Assembly (NCBI GenBank): GCA_947561585.1
Contig: CANNZV010001844.1
Coordinates: forward strand, 24 to 64,023
DNA length: 64,000 bases
Origin: Caprella mutica
Lineage: Eukaryota; Arthropoda; Malacostraca; Amphipoda; Caprellidae
Reading direction: 5' to 3'
Both the position numbers and the translations under genes were made by a program. Positions 13,579 through 24,915 of the stretch are shown in pieces (the first letter of the stretch is position 1; every line of letters starts with the position of its first letter). The notes beneath the pieces were generated by a model. The model saw only the letters and a program-made list of their open reading frames with translations. It was not told the origin of the DNA and ran no database searches.

Positions 13579-14159
13579 AATAAATCTAAAACTTAAATGT
13601 TTATATTTCGTTTTCAATTTGACCTTGGTAATTCTATTAGCATATTTCAATATCAGTGCCTATGAGTAAGCTGAATTGCTCTAAAATATGGTTTAGAAGA
13701 TAAAGGCTTTATCATTAATTTATTATTCATTAAGTTATAGTACAATTGCAGCATATCAAAGATTTATCATATTTTGTAATCTAGCCTGGTTAATTAATTA
13801 CTTAAAGTTATTTATGTCATCTAACTACTTATTTATAAACTGACCTGATGAGATTAATTATTCAATCTAATCTTTTAATTTACAACTGATAACCATATAT
13901 CAATTCATCGGATCGAAAACATTTCAAAAAGCAAGGATAGGTCTAGGTGATCAATTATTTTTTAAAATTAAAATAGTATGCATATCACAGAAGTAAATGT
14001 AGAAAATAAATGTGAACATGTTAGATTTGGTCCTAGAAAATAAATAGTCTAATCTAATTGATACCGGGACCTAACTCGAGATTATAATTTGATAGAGTAA
14101 ATAAAGTGACTGAAAAAGTCTGGCTACTGCTAACCAGACAGATATTTCAACCTACACTA

Positions 14160-14925
14160 TAATAGTTGATATACATTTACTTAGTTTACAAGTAGTTGAT
14201 ATAACCAACACGAGAAGATGATATAACCTACACGAGTAGTTGATATAACCTAACCGAGTAGTTGATATAACCTACACGAGTAGTTGATGTCACCTATACG
14301 AGTAGTTAATGTAACCTACACGAGTAGTTGGTATAACCTACACGAGTAGTTAGTATAACCTACACGAGTAGTTGGTATAACCTACACGAGTAGTTAGTAT
14401 AACCTACACGAGTAGTTGGTATAACCTACACGAGTAGTTGGTATAACCTACACGATTAGTTGATATAACCAACACGAGTAGTTGATATAACCTACATGAG
14501 TAGTTGATATCACCTATACGAGTAGTTAATGTAACCTACACGAGTAGTTGGTATAACCTACACCAGTAGTTAGTATAACCTACACGAGTAGTTGGTATAA
14601 CCTACACGAGTAGTTAGTATAACCTACACGAGTAGTTGGTATAACCTACACGAGTAGTTGGTATAACCTACACGATTAGTTGATATAACCAACACGAGTA
14701 GTTGATATAACCTACATGAGTAGTTGATATCACCTATACGAGTAGTTAATGTAACCTACCCGAGTAGTTGGTATAACCTACACGAGTAGTTGGTATAACC
14801 TACACAAGCAGTTGGTATAACCTACACGAGTAGTTGGTATAACCTACACGAGTAGTTGGTATAACACATAGGAGTGATTGGAGAAACATACACAAGTAGT
14901 TGATGTAACCTTGTTCTGCAGTTGT
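14160..14925. repeat. 21-bp minisatellite GTAGTTGGTATAACCTACACGA
   Basis: About 34 units of AGTAGTTGGTATAACCTACACG with few changes. A higher-order block of about 220 bp is repeated (14190.., 14457.., 14677..), showing that the array grew by larger duplications as well. Confidence 0.9.
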
Positions 14926-15661
14926 TTTAACCATTACATATAATTGGTTCAACCATCACGAGAAGTTTTGACTATCACAGGTAGTTGTTGTGACCATCGG
15001 GAATTAAAAATAATCAACTCACATATGTGTTGTTTTAACCAACGTCAATTTAACTCATATTAAATAGTACCTGCAACTCACCACGTAGGTAGGCGCACAG
15101 ATAAACCATAAAATTTAGTCAAAACAAATCAAATATGATTTGATTCAACTAATCCTTTCTCTGTGTGCAATTAACGATATTCAATGCCTAATATTACGCT
15201 ATATATGCGTATTTCTTCACTTTTAACAAAAAAAAAACATACAAAGTCCACATATATTTCATATAATAAGTCGAAATATGAAATTGTAAATCAGTTCGAA
15301 TTTTAAAGTCATTAGTCTTTTCTGTGAAATATAAAGTTAAACATATCAAACGTCACTATATAAGTTTATCTTTTTTCTAATTAAGTATAGTTATATAATC
15401 TTATTATTCGGTTCTTTTCAATAAAATCGAAAATATTAGGTGTGAAACGACCAAACAGGGTTAAACCATCGTACAGGGAAAACCAACTCTGATATCATTA
15501 TGCTTTTAATAGTTGCAAATCGATCTTGCACCATGTTGTGAATAGTACCTTAGTCGAGCTTGTCCCTTCTGAGGATTGTCTTTGAAGTGGGAGTACTTGT
15601 TCGAATAAAGAAAAAGGATAAGAATGTTTGTGCAATGTTGAAGACTCAAAGAAATACTTAA

Positions 15662-16517
15662 GGGGACCGCCCCCGAAGAAAACTCAAAATTTTGTGAATT
15701 TTTTTTTTTTCATAAATAAGTACCTACCATTATTGTGAACAATGTCAGACACCAAAAATCACTATATCTCCAAAGGCGAAGGGGGGGGGGGAGGGTTTTC
15801 AATCACATTTCAAGGGCAATGCAGCGTCTCAGCTATGACGCGTGTGACGTAGTATGGCGTGATGTTTGTCTATGCCAATTAGCATAGAGATGCAATATTA
15901 TACATCTCAGTTTCTTTGTGCGAGTTCAGTATACCTTGAGTCACTGTTCAGTAAAGATGCCCCGTGCTAAGAGATTTAATATCGGAAATCTGAGGCCTCA
16001 GCGCCCAGTTTCAGCACCTCAATTTCTCGCACTTCTAGAAATGTGAAAAAATGAGTATTCAAAACCGTACTCCTGTTTTTTGGTTGAAGCTAGAGCATTA
16101 CGGTTTTCTGCATTCGATACTCCATAATGATATCTACTATATTGCTTTATACGATTTTTGATTTTCGAATTTGTTGTAGAAAATTTTTCCGACATATTTT
16201 TTTTTCATATTTCTTTTTTACACTTTTCTTGAAAAAGTCGAAAATCAAAAATCGTATAACGCAATATTGTAGATATCAGTATGGAGAATCGAATGCAAAT
16301 AACCGCAATGCTCTAGCTTCAACCAAAAAACAGGAGTAGGGTTTTTGAAAATGGTTCGAAATTTAATCGAAATTCGAATAACTCGTTTTTTATGGGTCTA
16401 ATCGAAAAAATGTCATGAACAAAAACGATAGGGAATTATATAAACAATTATATAAACAAAGTTTCAGAACCACAACTTCAATAATAAAAAACTTTTCAAA
16501 ATTTGGGGGAGGTCTCC
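15662..16517. mobile_element. TTAA-flanked palindromic element, 856 bp
   Basis: It is flanked by TTAA on both sides, with inverted ends GGGGACCGCCCCC and GGGGGAGGTCTCC. The right half is an almost perfect hairpin: 16066..16167 pairs with 16237..16338, for example CTCCTGTTTTTTGGTTGAAG. TTAA targets are used by piggyBac and Kolobok elements. A 12-base G run lies at 15781..15791. It contains no full transposase and appears inserted into the mariner relic that follows. Confidence 0.65.
15958..16047 (+). other. Short ATG-initiated frame inside the TTAA element
   Basis: ATG CCC CGT GCT AAG AGA starts a 29-codon frame (MPRAKRFNIGNLRPQRPVSA and so on) ending in TGA. The 100 bp upstream are GC-richer, with a TTCAGT-type initiator-like context. 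The basic N-terminus resembles starts of transposon proteins. It may be a leftover first exon of the autonomous parent. Confidence 0.25.
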
Positions 16518-16521
16518 TTAA

Positions 16522-17090
16522 AATAATTCAAAATATAGCTAAATACACGAATGTGATCCTGACTTCAATGAGAACCATCATCACGAAGGAACTTCAGTTG
16601 TCTTCCTACGAAATGAGAGAACACTAACTCCTCACACCTCTTCAAAAGCAAAAGAGGCTTGAGAGAACAAAGATCCTTTTCAGAGAGCTTAAAGCGAACA
16701 TGACAAGCTATGAAATAGCTTTTTCTTAGCGAGAAACTCATTACTATTAAAGCAAACCCAATTCAATATTTATGTTCAGAAGAAATCCAAGATTTCCCCT
16801 ATCTCGAAAACATGGAAGTCTTCACTAATTTTCGTGGAAAACAGGATAAGATCAATCCTCTTCAACAATTGTGGTTCCAGCTATTGGATTGTTAAAAAAA
16901 ACACTCCGAAAATCAATCACTTATCTTCCAACAAGATGGTGAACTTTATTACTACTCAAACAAGACACGTGAGTGGTGCTCACGTCAATTGCCAAGATTC
17001 TGTTGCAAGGAAATTTGGCCTCTTCAATGCCAGATTTCAACCCAATAGATTTCTGAATGAAGGCGGAAGCCTGTTCTAATGCTCATTCAA
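16522..17090 (+). pseudogene. Decayed mariner-type (IS630/Tc1/mariner) transposase
   Basis: Conceptual reading across frames gives family-typical blocks in order: TPLQKQKRLERTK (end of the DNA-binding half), REKLITIKAN in the place of the DEKLFTIE strand with the first catalytic aspartate lost, then a region aligned to QQDGAPAHT, and FNPIDF where functional proteins have SPDLNPxD. There are several stops and frameshifts, so it cannot make an active enzyme. Its 5' part is cut by the TTAA element. Confidence 0.6.
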
Positions 17091-17805
17091 CAGCCAAGTT
17101 GCCAAAGAAGCCGTTCTTTGTTTGAGGACTAGGAGCCACACGGGTAAATCAGAGTGAGGACGCTCTGTGGTCACTTGGGCACCTGACTGACATCTCCTTC
17201 TGTGAATGACTATTTAGGCTCACATTAGTACTATTGACAACGAAACTGATGATTTCATAGAAAAGGACGTAGCAGAGATCTTCTGGCACAGAACCTGAAT
17301 CGTTGGTCTTTGAAAAACACCAGAGGAATTAGGTGGGTCAACCTACCTTCTTGTCTTCCTCTTTGAAAGTGAATGACAAAAGCTATTGTTATTAACACGA
17401 TTGAAACTTCCTCTTATACCCTACAAATTCTAACAAGGCATGGGAACAACAGCCAAGTTGCCAAAGAAGCCGTTCTTTGTTTGAGGACTAGGAGCCACAC
17501 GGGTAAATCAGAGTGAGGACGCTCTGTGGTCACTTGGGCACCTGACTGACATCTCCTTCTGTGAATGACTATTTAGGCTCACATTAGTACTATTGACAAC
17601 GAAACTGATGATTTCATAGAAAAGGACGTAGCAGAGATCTTCTGGCACAGAACCTGAATCGTTGGTCTTTGAAAAACACCAGAGGAATTAGGTGGGTCAA
17701 CCTACCTTCTTGTCTTCCTCTTTGAAAGTGAATGACAAAAGCTATTGTTATTAACACGATTGAAACTTCCTCTTATACCCTACAAATTCTAACAAGGCAT
17801 GGGAA
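17088..17805. repeat. Exact 2 x 359-bp tandem duplication
   Basis: 17088..17446 and 17447..17805 read identically wherever I compared them, both starting CAACAGCCAAGTTGCCAAAG and ending CAAGGCATGGGAA. The unit begins at the decayed end of the mariner relic. Identity this high in dead sequence means a very recent event or an assembly artefact. Confidence 0.85.
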
Positions 17806-18015
17806 CATTTAGTCCTAAAACAGTAATACATTTGGTCCTAAAACAGTCAAACAGTAATACTTGCCGACAATCTGGTCTTCGCCCACAAACAAGACCTCAT
17901 ATTTTTGTGGAATGTTCTACATATTACAAGACCAGGGACCCAACTCTGGATGAAAACTTTAATACCTTCATAGTATCTTTTATACTCTCAAATTCTCACT
18001 TATTTTTACATTCTT
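17806..18015 (+). pseudogene. LINE-like C-terminal tail remnant
   Basis: The frame reads NTCRQSGLRPQTRPHIFVEC followed by a TYYKTRDP-like stretch. This resembles the C-terminal CxxCG...ETPxHxxxECP motif of non-LTR retrotransposon polyproteins, with one cysteine changed. Only about 70 codons remain, and no reverse transcriptase is found upstream. Confidence 0.35.
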
Positions 18016-18339
18016 GAAAGAATTGAAAGACGGAGATTTCAACGACTAGCCTCTAGGTCTAGAGGATTCAGTACATATGGACCCTCTCTTTGCCTGGGTA
18101 TCTCCCCGACTATACAACGACAAGTGAAAATTCCACGTACCCTAATAGATGTACGGAAAACCCATTAGCTTTTATATTCTTATAATCGTAATATCAGAGA
18201 CTTAAAATAAAAATATCTAGGTGTAACATATTTTGAACAAGGTTTTAGATATGTATGTTAAATTGGTTATATATGCTATAATTGACACCTAAAAAGGTTA
18301 ATCACTCTCATAGATTGCGGAATGTTATATTTTAGGCGG

Positions 18340-18860
18340 CATATTTTTGTTTGTCATCTTGTTACTCCCATAACTCAAAAAAACTTCGATCAAATTACTT
18401 GGAATTTTGTGGGACGATCGATTGACTAATTTCCAGGAACCATCTGGTAAAATTTTGGGAGTCATCTGGTCAAAGCTCAAGGTCATTTATAATTCAATAA
18501 TTCAAAAAGTTTTCAATCAATTTGCCTGAAATTTGATGGGATGATTGATCAATATCAAGGAACGGTTTGGTAAGTTTTTGGAAGCGATCGGGTCAATGTT
18601 CAAGGTGATCTATTAATCAAAATGTATTCAATCAAATTAAATTTGGTGAAACGGTTGGTAATTATCCAGGCAGGAACCAGCTTATTAGATTTTGGAAGCA
18701 ATCATGTAAAAATCAAGGTCATGGTCATTAATAACCTAAAAGTATTTAACCAAATTGTCTGAAATTGTGTTGGATGATGCTTCAATATTCAGGAACCATT
18801 TGTTTATATTTTGAGAGCGGACAGGTTAAAGCTCAAGGTCATTTATAAGCGGCGGCAAAA
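18340..18860 (+). repeat. About 120-bp repeat block, forward orientation
   Basis: Four units share TTCAATCAAATTGCCTGAAA, then GGGATGATTGATCAAT, AGGAACCATCTGGTAAAATT and GGTCAAAGCTCAAGGTCATT. The same family lies reversed at 19540..19965. Confidence 0.7.
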
Positions 18861-18974
18861 GTATACGCTCTATGAGTGTCCGTCATCTAGTTATTTATCA
18901 TATTTATAGTTACCTAACATATAAATATTATAGGGTTATACTTAAGATAAACTAATATTACAAGCATAAATTAA

Positions 18975-20227
18975 CCCTTTCCAAGCGGCCTAACTATATA
19001 TAGACGCTCCGAAAATTGGTCCCATTTAGCGGAGCGACTATTGAAGTCAGGGTCAATATGTAGACAGTGTTTGGAAATATGTCATGTATTAACATGTAAA
19101 CACATAATTACCGGTTATTGTTCAATAATGCACCCTACAGCTCAGTACTTGAAGGAGTGTAAAAGAGGGGAGGGGGGACTGGAGTAAAGGACAAACTGTA
19201 TGTCAGTTCTAAGGAAAGATGATGCATTTGAAAGGGAAAGATGAAAATATGTTGAGTGTTGACTGTTGAGTACATTTTCCATCCAACAAATGAAATAAAT
19301 ACTTGAAAAACACTGAAAATGAAATAAAGGATAACTATTTTTGAATTGTTTTTTTGATAATTTATTTCATAAATATGTTTATATATATACGAATAAAAAT
19401 AACTAATTCAATTTATGCAACTCAAAAATGGTCACTGTTTTAAATCTTTAGCTCAACTATATCAATAATAACTAGATTATGTGCAATCGGTAGAGCGCAT
19501 ACCTTCGCCTCCGCTTTGACCCCTTCTCTCACAAAATTTGATAAACTGCTAACTGGATAATAACCAATCGTCCCACCAAGTTTCATGCAATATGGTTCAA
19601 TACTTTTTGAGTTATTGAGTTATAAATGACCGGATCGCTTCCAAAACTTTACTAGATCGTTCCTGGACATTCACCAATTTGGTTGAATCCTTTTTGAGTT
19701 TTTGAGAATGGCCTTGACCTTGATCTTTGACCTCTGACCGGATCACTTGGTTCCTGTATATTGACCATTGTTCCACCAAGTTTCATGCAATATTGTTCAA
19801 TACTTTTAAGTTATAAATAACCATGATCTTGACCTTTGACCCGGTCACTCCAAAAAATCTACCAGCAGTTCACTGACCAATCGTTTCACCAAACTTCAGG
19901 CAATTTGGTTGAAGAGTTTTTCAGTTAAGCTAATAACAAGATGATACATAAATAAATGCCGATGAAAATATGACCTTACTGCATTCTGCGAAGGTAACAA
20001 TTCATAACTCGAATGTCACTCCCCCAACAAGCGGCACAGTTTATGTTTAGACTATGTATAACCAACAAGCGGCACCGTCTATATATAGACGCTTATCTGA
20101 CTCCATGATTTAGCGGAGTAACTAAATAGTGTAGTTAAAATTGAAGACAGTTAATAGCGGCGGTGACAGTATATAGAAGATTTTAATTTTTGTCGACTTC
20201 CACTCACCTTTTTCCGCTTGGAAAAGT
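18975..20227. mobile_element. piggyBac-like non-autonomous element, 1253 bp
   Basis: TTAA on both sides (18971..18974 and 20228..20231), with inverted ends CCCTTTCCAAGCGG and CCGCTTGGAAAAG. CCCTTT starts after TTAA are typical of insect piggyBac-like elements. AGCGGC...CTATATATAGACGCT units recur near both ends in the same orientation. No transposase gene. It encloses the reversed 120-bp repeat block. Confidence 0.65.
19480..19970 (-). repeat. About 120-bp repeat block, reverse orientation
   Basis: The same units as at 18340..18860 on the opposite strand, for example AAGTTTCATGCAATATGGTT and GACCTTTGACCCGGTCACTC. The region starts with ATCGGTAGAGCGCATACCTT, which is faintly tRNA-like. Confidence 0.65.
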
Positions 20228-20419
20228 TTAATCCTGAATAGAAAGCAACATTCATTAATTCACACCTACATTCTACAAACTTTACGTAAACAGGTCGAAA
20301 AAATTTTGTCTCAAGTTTTCAATTTGATTGTTCATGCTTTTAAACACATTGGAATTATTTCTATAGTAAGTATCTAGACACTCAATAGTGCTTTTTCCAC
20401 TATGGAAAGGAATTAATTG

Positions 20420-20485
20420 GTGCGCAGTTATTCGCCCCTCTTGCGCGCAAGAATCGCCCCACTAAGAACGATTACAATTGCGCAC
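20420..20485. repeat. Second GTGCGCA...CGCCCC palindrome
   Basis: GTGCGCAGTTATTCGCCCC and CGATTACAATTGCGCAC pair, and a GCGCGC core is present. A diverged relative of 11310..11363. Confidence 0.5.
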
Positions 20486-21560
20486 TACTTTCGTCAATAA
20501 CTCAGATTTTACAAATGTTATATTTTTTCCTTTGAATGGTGTTTCGAAGGCCTTATTGCAGTTCTTCATGTCAAATATTAATCTATCTGCTAAAACTAAC
20601 TTGCAACAACCAAAAGTTTTTTAGTGCGCCAGATTCTCCACTCCCGGGACCCTACTTCTATACGATGTCTTTCTAAACTTACTCTTCCGATACTTTTTCT
20701 TTCGATACTCTGTTTCCGAATCCTACACACAATATATATATACACAATATATGTATTACTGGTTTAGAATTATCCAACCTCAGTAATATCTAGAATTAAT
20801 TATACAGAGCAATAAATTATTGAATCAGTAAGTAAAATTAACAAATTGAAAAAAATGTTTAAAACAATCTTTTTGATTAATGTTCATTAGCATTGAAGTT
20901 CAAAATATTGAAATTAAGTTATGTGATTTAAAATAAATATTATATGGGCTAGTACAGTAACTAAGAGTTCTTATCAATACAGAATTTTATTAGTATAATA
21001 CGTTTATGAATTATTTATTCCTAAATTTTATCACTAATGGCATAATTCTCTTGTTAGCATAGAACTTTCATAAAATTCATGGATATAAATTTCCTCGTCA
21101 TCAACATGGTCTCTGAGCAATTTTCCTAACACCTTCCCTTGAGGTTTTGAATTCTATGCTGTCCCATTCATATAGTTTTTTCAAAATGCTGTCACCAAAA
21201 GTACAAATTCCATGGAGGGATACAATATTCATCTGTTCTATATTTGAATAAAAGTAACATGAATCATTCATAGCTAGAAATTCGTCATCAACCTTTACTG
21301 CCTTTCACAGTCAGTGTCAAACTGTGTATGCTCACTGCTCAGGTATTTAGTAAAATATATTTTTATTTATTTTGGGAATTCCATTCCTTAATTAAGCTTT
21401 CTACTTCAATATTCCTATAAAAGTTATTGGTACAATTATCATACCTAAAATTTTGTTGCTAATTTAACGATTATCCTATATGAAAATAGTAAGGAAATAA
21501 TTCCCCTTATATGAAATCCTGAATAGTGAATGCAGTGCCATGTATAAGGTAATAGCCTAT
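20486..21560. other. No recognisable gene
   Basis: AT-rich sequence upstream of the Penelope-like element. Nothing coding is seen, and I could not find a hammerhead-like fold here that would mark an upstream element copy. Confidence 0.4.
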
Positions 21561-21656
21561 ATAATGAATAATTTTCTTCAGTCTGTCATTGAATGGCTAT
21601 CAAATGTCTAAATTTGATAGCCATTCAGGGCAGACTGAAGAAAATTAATTCACTAT
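21561..21656. repeat. Hairpin at the 5' edge of the Penelope-like element
   Basis: TTTTCTTCAGTCTG and GAATGGCTATCAAA pair with TTTGATAGCCATTC and CAGACTGAAGAAAA, with 43-bp arms and one small indel. Penelope-like elements often carry inverted 5' flanks of this kind. Confidence 0.8.
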
Positions 21657-21738
21657 AGAAGCTACTTCCTTACTAGGATTTACAATCTTACATTCACCAT
21701 GCAAAATTACATTATTGATGAGATTTACGGTAATATGA

Positions 21739-23925
21739 TATAAATACATTCCTTTAAAATTCTTCATTAACGACAATTGCAGGAAAATAGCATCCTTGTA
21801 CACATCTATAGAAAATCTTATGAATACCTTAGAAGAACAACTTCCTAATGAATTACTCGAACAACTTACCGAAAAAGCGAAAGAACGATACACCACAACA
21901 AAATTATTAGAAAAACGGAGACTTATGGAAAAATATGATAAATTAGCTGATAACTCCTCACATCATAGAACTAGCAACAATATTAAATCCGTTAGGAATA
22001 TATCCAGTAAAACTCTATCAGAAGATCAAATTACTGTATTAGAGAAAGGTTTAAATTTTAACACCGGCCATTGTAAGAAAGACATTTTGAACTTAGCAGC
22101 AGCACTTGATAACGAAATTGATATTACGAATAAAATACCAGCTACAGAGAAACCTACTATAAGACTACAAATAGCTAATGCCTTAAATATTGCTGACACT
22201 AGGAAACATTCTCAATTTGCCAAGGTTACATTCAAAGAACAACAAGCCTTAATTTCATTGAAAAAAGATAAAGATTTACAAATTGTAAAAGGAGATAAAG
22301 GTAATGAAACTGTTATTATAGACAAACTAGATTACAATAAGAAAATAACTGAACATTTAAATGATAACGCATATTTAGATACTAACCCAATAAAAAAACT
22401 ACAGAGAAAAGTAAACTATGAACTTGTAAAACTAAAAAACAAACATAAAATTTCTGAAGACCAATATAAATATCTTAGATGCAACAAAGAAGTTACTCCC
22501 AAATTTTATGCTACCATCAAAACCCACAAAGAAAATTTACCCATTAGACCGATTGTAGCTTTTAACGATAGTCCAACTTATGAATTAGCGAAATTTCTAT
22601 CAAACACTTTAATGCCTCTGACAGATCTAGCACCATAGAAACTTAAAAATACTTATCAAATTAAAGATACTTTGAAAGATTTAATAGTCCCTCTTAATTA
22701 TATGCTAGTCTCATTCGATGTTAAAGCCCTTTTCACCAGTATTCCCATAGATTTTGCCATAGAAGCTGTAAGAGAAGCTATAGATACAGGTTACACTTCC
22801 CTGAGTACACCTTTGGATCAAGACGACATCATTGCCTTGACTAAAATTTGCCTCGAATCTACATTTTTCCAATACAGCGAAAAACTTTACAAACAAATTA
22901 TAGGCACACCGATGGGATCACCAATTTCAGTAGTTATAGCAGAAATAGTTATGCAGAAAATAGAAAAGACCATATTAGAAAATTCACCTTATAATATAAA
23001 CTTATGGAAACGATATGTAGATGATGTCTTAGCAATTATTCCGAAAAATAGTCAAGACCAATTACTGAACTTCATTAACACAGTCAATCCGAACATACAA
23101 TTTACTTTGGAAACTGAAAGAAATCAAAATTTGCCATATTTAGATTTAGAAATAATGAGACACCAAAATGGAACTTTGAAATTTAAAATTTATAGAAAAC
23201 CTAGTCATACCGGTAGACTACTAAATTATAATAGCTCCTCCCATATTGCGCACAAGAGAAGTACGATTCGTTCACTAGTAAGTAGAGCTTTTAAAATTTG
23301 TAATGAAGAATATTTAGATAACGAATTGATATTAATCAAAGAACAATTGAGAAATAATGGATACCCAAGGAAAATGGTAAATAAAGAAATTCATAAATAT
23401 CGTACAATAAACAACAATAGAAACGGAAATAACTCGACTGATGACACATTAAGAAAATTCATAGCTGCCACTTATATTTCTGGTACAAGTGAAAGATTAC
23501 AAAGAATATTAAGCCCCTTCAACTTATATCTAGGTAATAAATCAACAAATACCATTAAGAATTGCTTAGTAAAACCAAAAGATCCAGTAAAAAGTATAGA
23601 TAAATGCAATGTAGTGTATAAAATAGATTGTAATGATTGCTCTAGTGAATATATAGGAGAAACAGGAAGAAACTTGCAAACAAGAATAGATGAACATATA
23701 AAAGATGTTAGGATTGGAAAAGAGAATAGCCAGGTTTACCAACACTCACGAGACACTGGACACACTTTCAAATTTACTGAAACGAGAGTTTTACAACAAA
23801 ATCAAAATGTTTGGCAACGTAGAAGATTAGAATCATTTTATACACTGCATCATCAAAATTCAATCAATAGAGCTTATGATGTAACACCCTCATTAATTCC
23901 TATAATTAATAAATGCAAATACTGA
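21739..23925 (+). pseudogene. Penelope-like element: reverse transcriptase + GIY-YIG endonuclease
   Basis: One reading frame runs from after a TGA at 21736 to TGA at 23923..23925, broken only by TAG at 22636..22638. The first in-frame ATG is at 21820. RT motifs follow in order: KGDKGNETVI and RPIVAFNDSPTYELAKFL, then VSFDVKALFTSIP (motif A, with the conserved FDV), GTPMGSPIS (motif B) and RYVDDVLAI (motif C). The C-terminal region VVYKIDCNDC...YIGETGRNLQTRIDEH plus LESFY is the GIY-YIG endonuclease with its cysteine pair. The order matches endonuclease-bearing animal Penelope-like elements. Both catalytic domains look intact, so the single stop is the only visible disablement. TTGCAG at 21776..21781 could be an intron acceptor. 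Confidence 0.88.
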
Positions 23926-24049
23926 TTTCTCAAACATAGAAACACGTTAGATCAACATGAAACCCAGAACCAAGACAGAATAAATTTAAAAGGAAAATGT
24001 GTGAACTAATGGATCTTAGAAATGAAAATGAAATAATGATTAAATATAT

Positions 24050-24074
24050 TAAAAAAAAAAAAAAAAAAAAAAGA
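24050..24074 (+). repeat. A-tract after the Penelope-like ORF
   Basis: A run of about 22 A bases lies 125 bp after the stop codon. It could be a slippage tract or a remnant of a retrotransposed end. Confidence 0.7.
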
Positions 24075-24079
24075 ATTTG

Positions 24080-24915
24080 AAAGAAATAGATACATAACTA
24101 TAGAGGTTGTCCGTTTTCAATCGCGCCTCTACAGTCATATAGAAATAGGTACATAACTATAGAGGTTGACCGTTTTCAATCGCGCCTCTATACTATGATA
24201 GGAATAGGTACATAATTATATAGAGGTTGTCCGTTTTCAATCGCGCCTCTAAAATCATATAGAAATAGGAACATAACCATAGAGGTTGTCCGTTTTCAAT
24301 CGCGCCTCTACAATCAGATAGAAATAGGTACATAACTATAGAGGTTGTCCGTTTTCAATCGCGCCTCTACAATCAGATAGAAATAGGTACATAACTATAG
24401 AGGTTGTCCGTTTTCAATCGCGCCTCTACAGTCATATAGAAATAGGTACATAACTATAGTGGTTGACCGTTTTCAATCGCGCCTCTATACTATGATAGAA
24501 ATAGGTACATAATTATAGAGGTTGTACGTTTTCAATCGCGCCTCTAAAATCCTATAGAAATAGGTACATAACTATAGAGGTTGACCGTTTTCAATCGCGC
24601 CTCTACAATCAGATAGAAATAGGTACATAACCATAGAGGTTGTCCGTTTTCAATCGCGCCTCTACAATCAGATAGAAATAGGTACATAACTATAGAGGTT
24701 GTCCGTTTTCAATCGCGCCTCTACAATCAGATAGAAATAGGTAAATAACTATAGAAGTTGTCCGTTTTCAATCGCGCCTCTACAATCAGATAGAAATAGG
24801 TACATAACTATAGAGGTTGTCCGTTTTCAATCGCGCCTCTACAATCAGATAGAAATAGGTACATAACTATAGAATTTGTCCGTTTTCAATCGCGCCTCTA
24901 CAGTCAGTTAGAAAT
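24080..24915. repeat. 59-bp satellite array, 14 copies
   Basis: Unit GAAATAGGTACATAACTATA followed by GAGGTTGTCCGTTTTCAATC and GCGCCTCTACAATCAGATA. Each unit contains TAGAGG...CCTCTA, able to form a hairpin. Variation is low, and some neighbouring units share the same changes, suggesting recent local duplications. Confidence 0.95.

Larger units (their letters stand above)
11381..15168. mobile_element. 3.8-kb unit with CACACAGAGAAA inverted ends
   Basis: CACACAGAGAAAA at the left and TTTCTCTGTGTG at the right are inverted. Inside each end lies a minisatellite, of about 120 bp at the left and 21 bp at the right. The middle holds two smaller MITE-like inserts and a possible spliced gene. Smaller copies of the same family at 49.6 and 50.3 kb join the two end regions directly, which supports one mobile unit rather than chance. 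No transposase was recognised, so the mover is unknown. Confidence 0.55.

Noticed and set aside
22711..22896. Minus-strand frame
   Set aside because: Shadow of the Penelope-like reverse transcriptase.
24080..24915. CRISPR-like regular array
   Set aside because: Units are contiguous without unique spacers and the context is eukaryotic, so it is a satellite.
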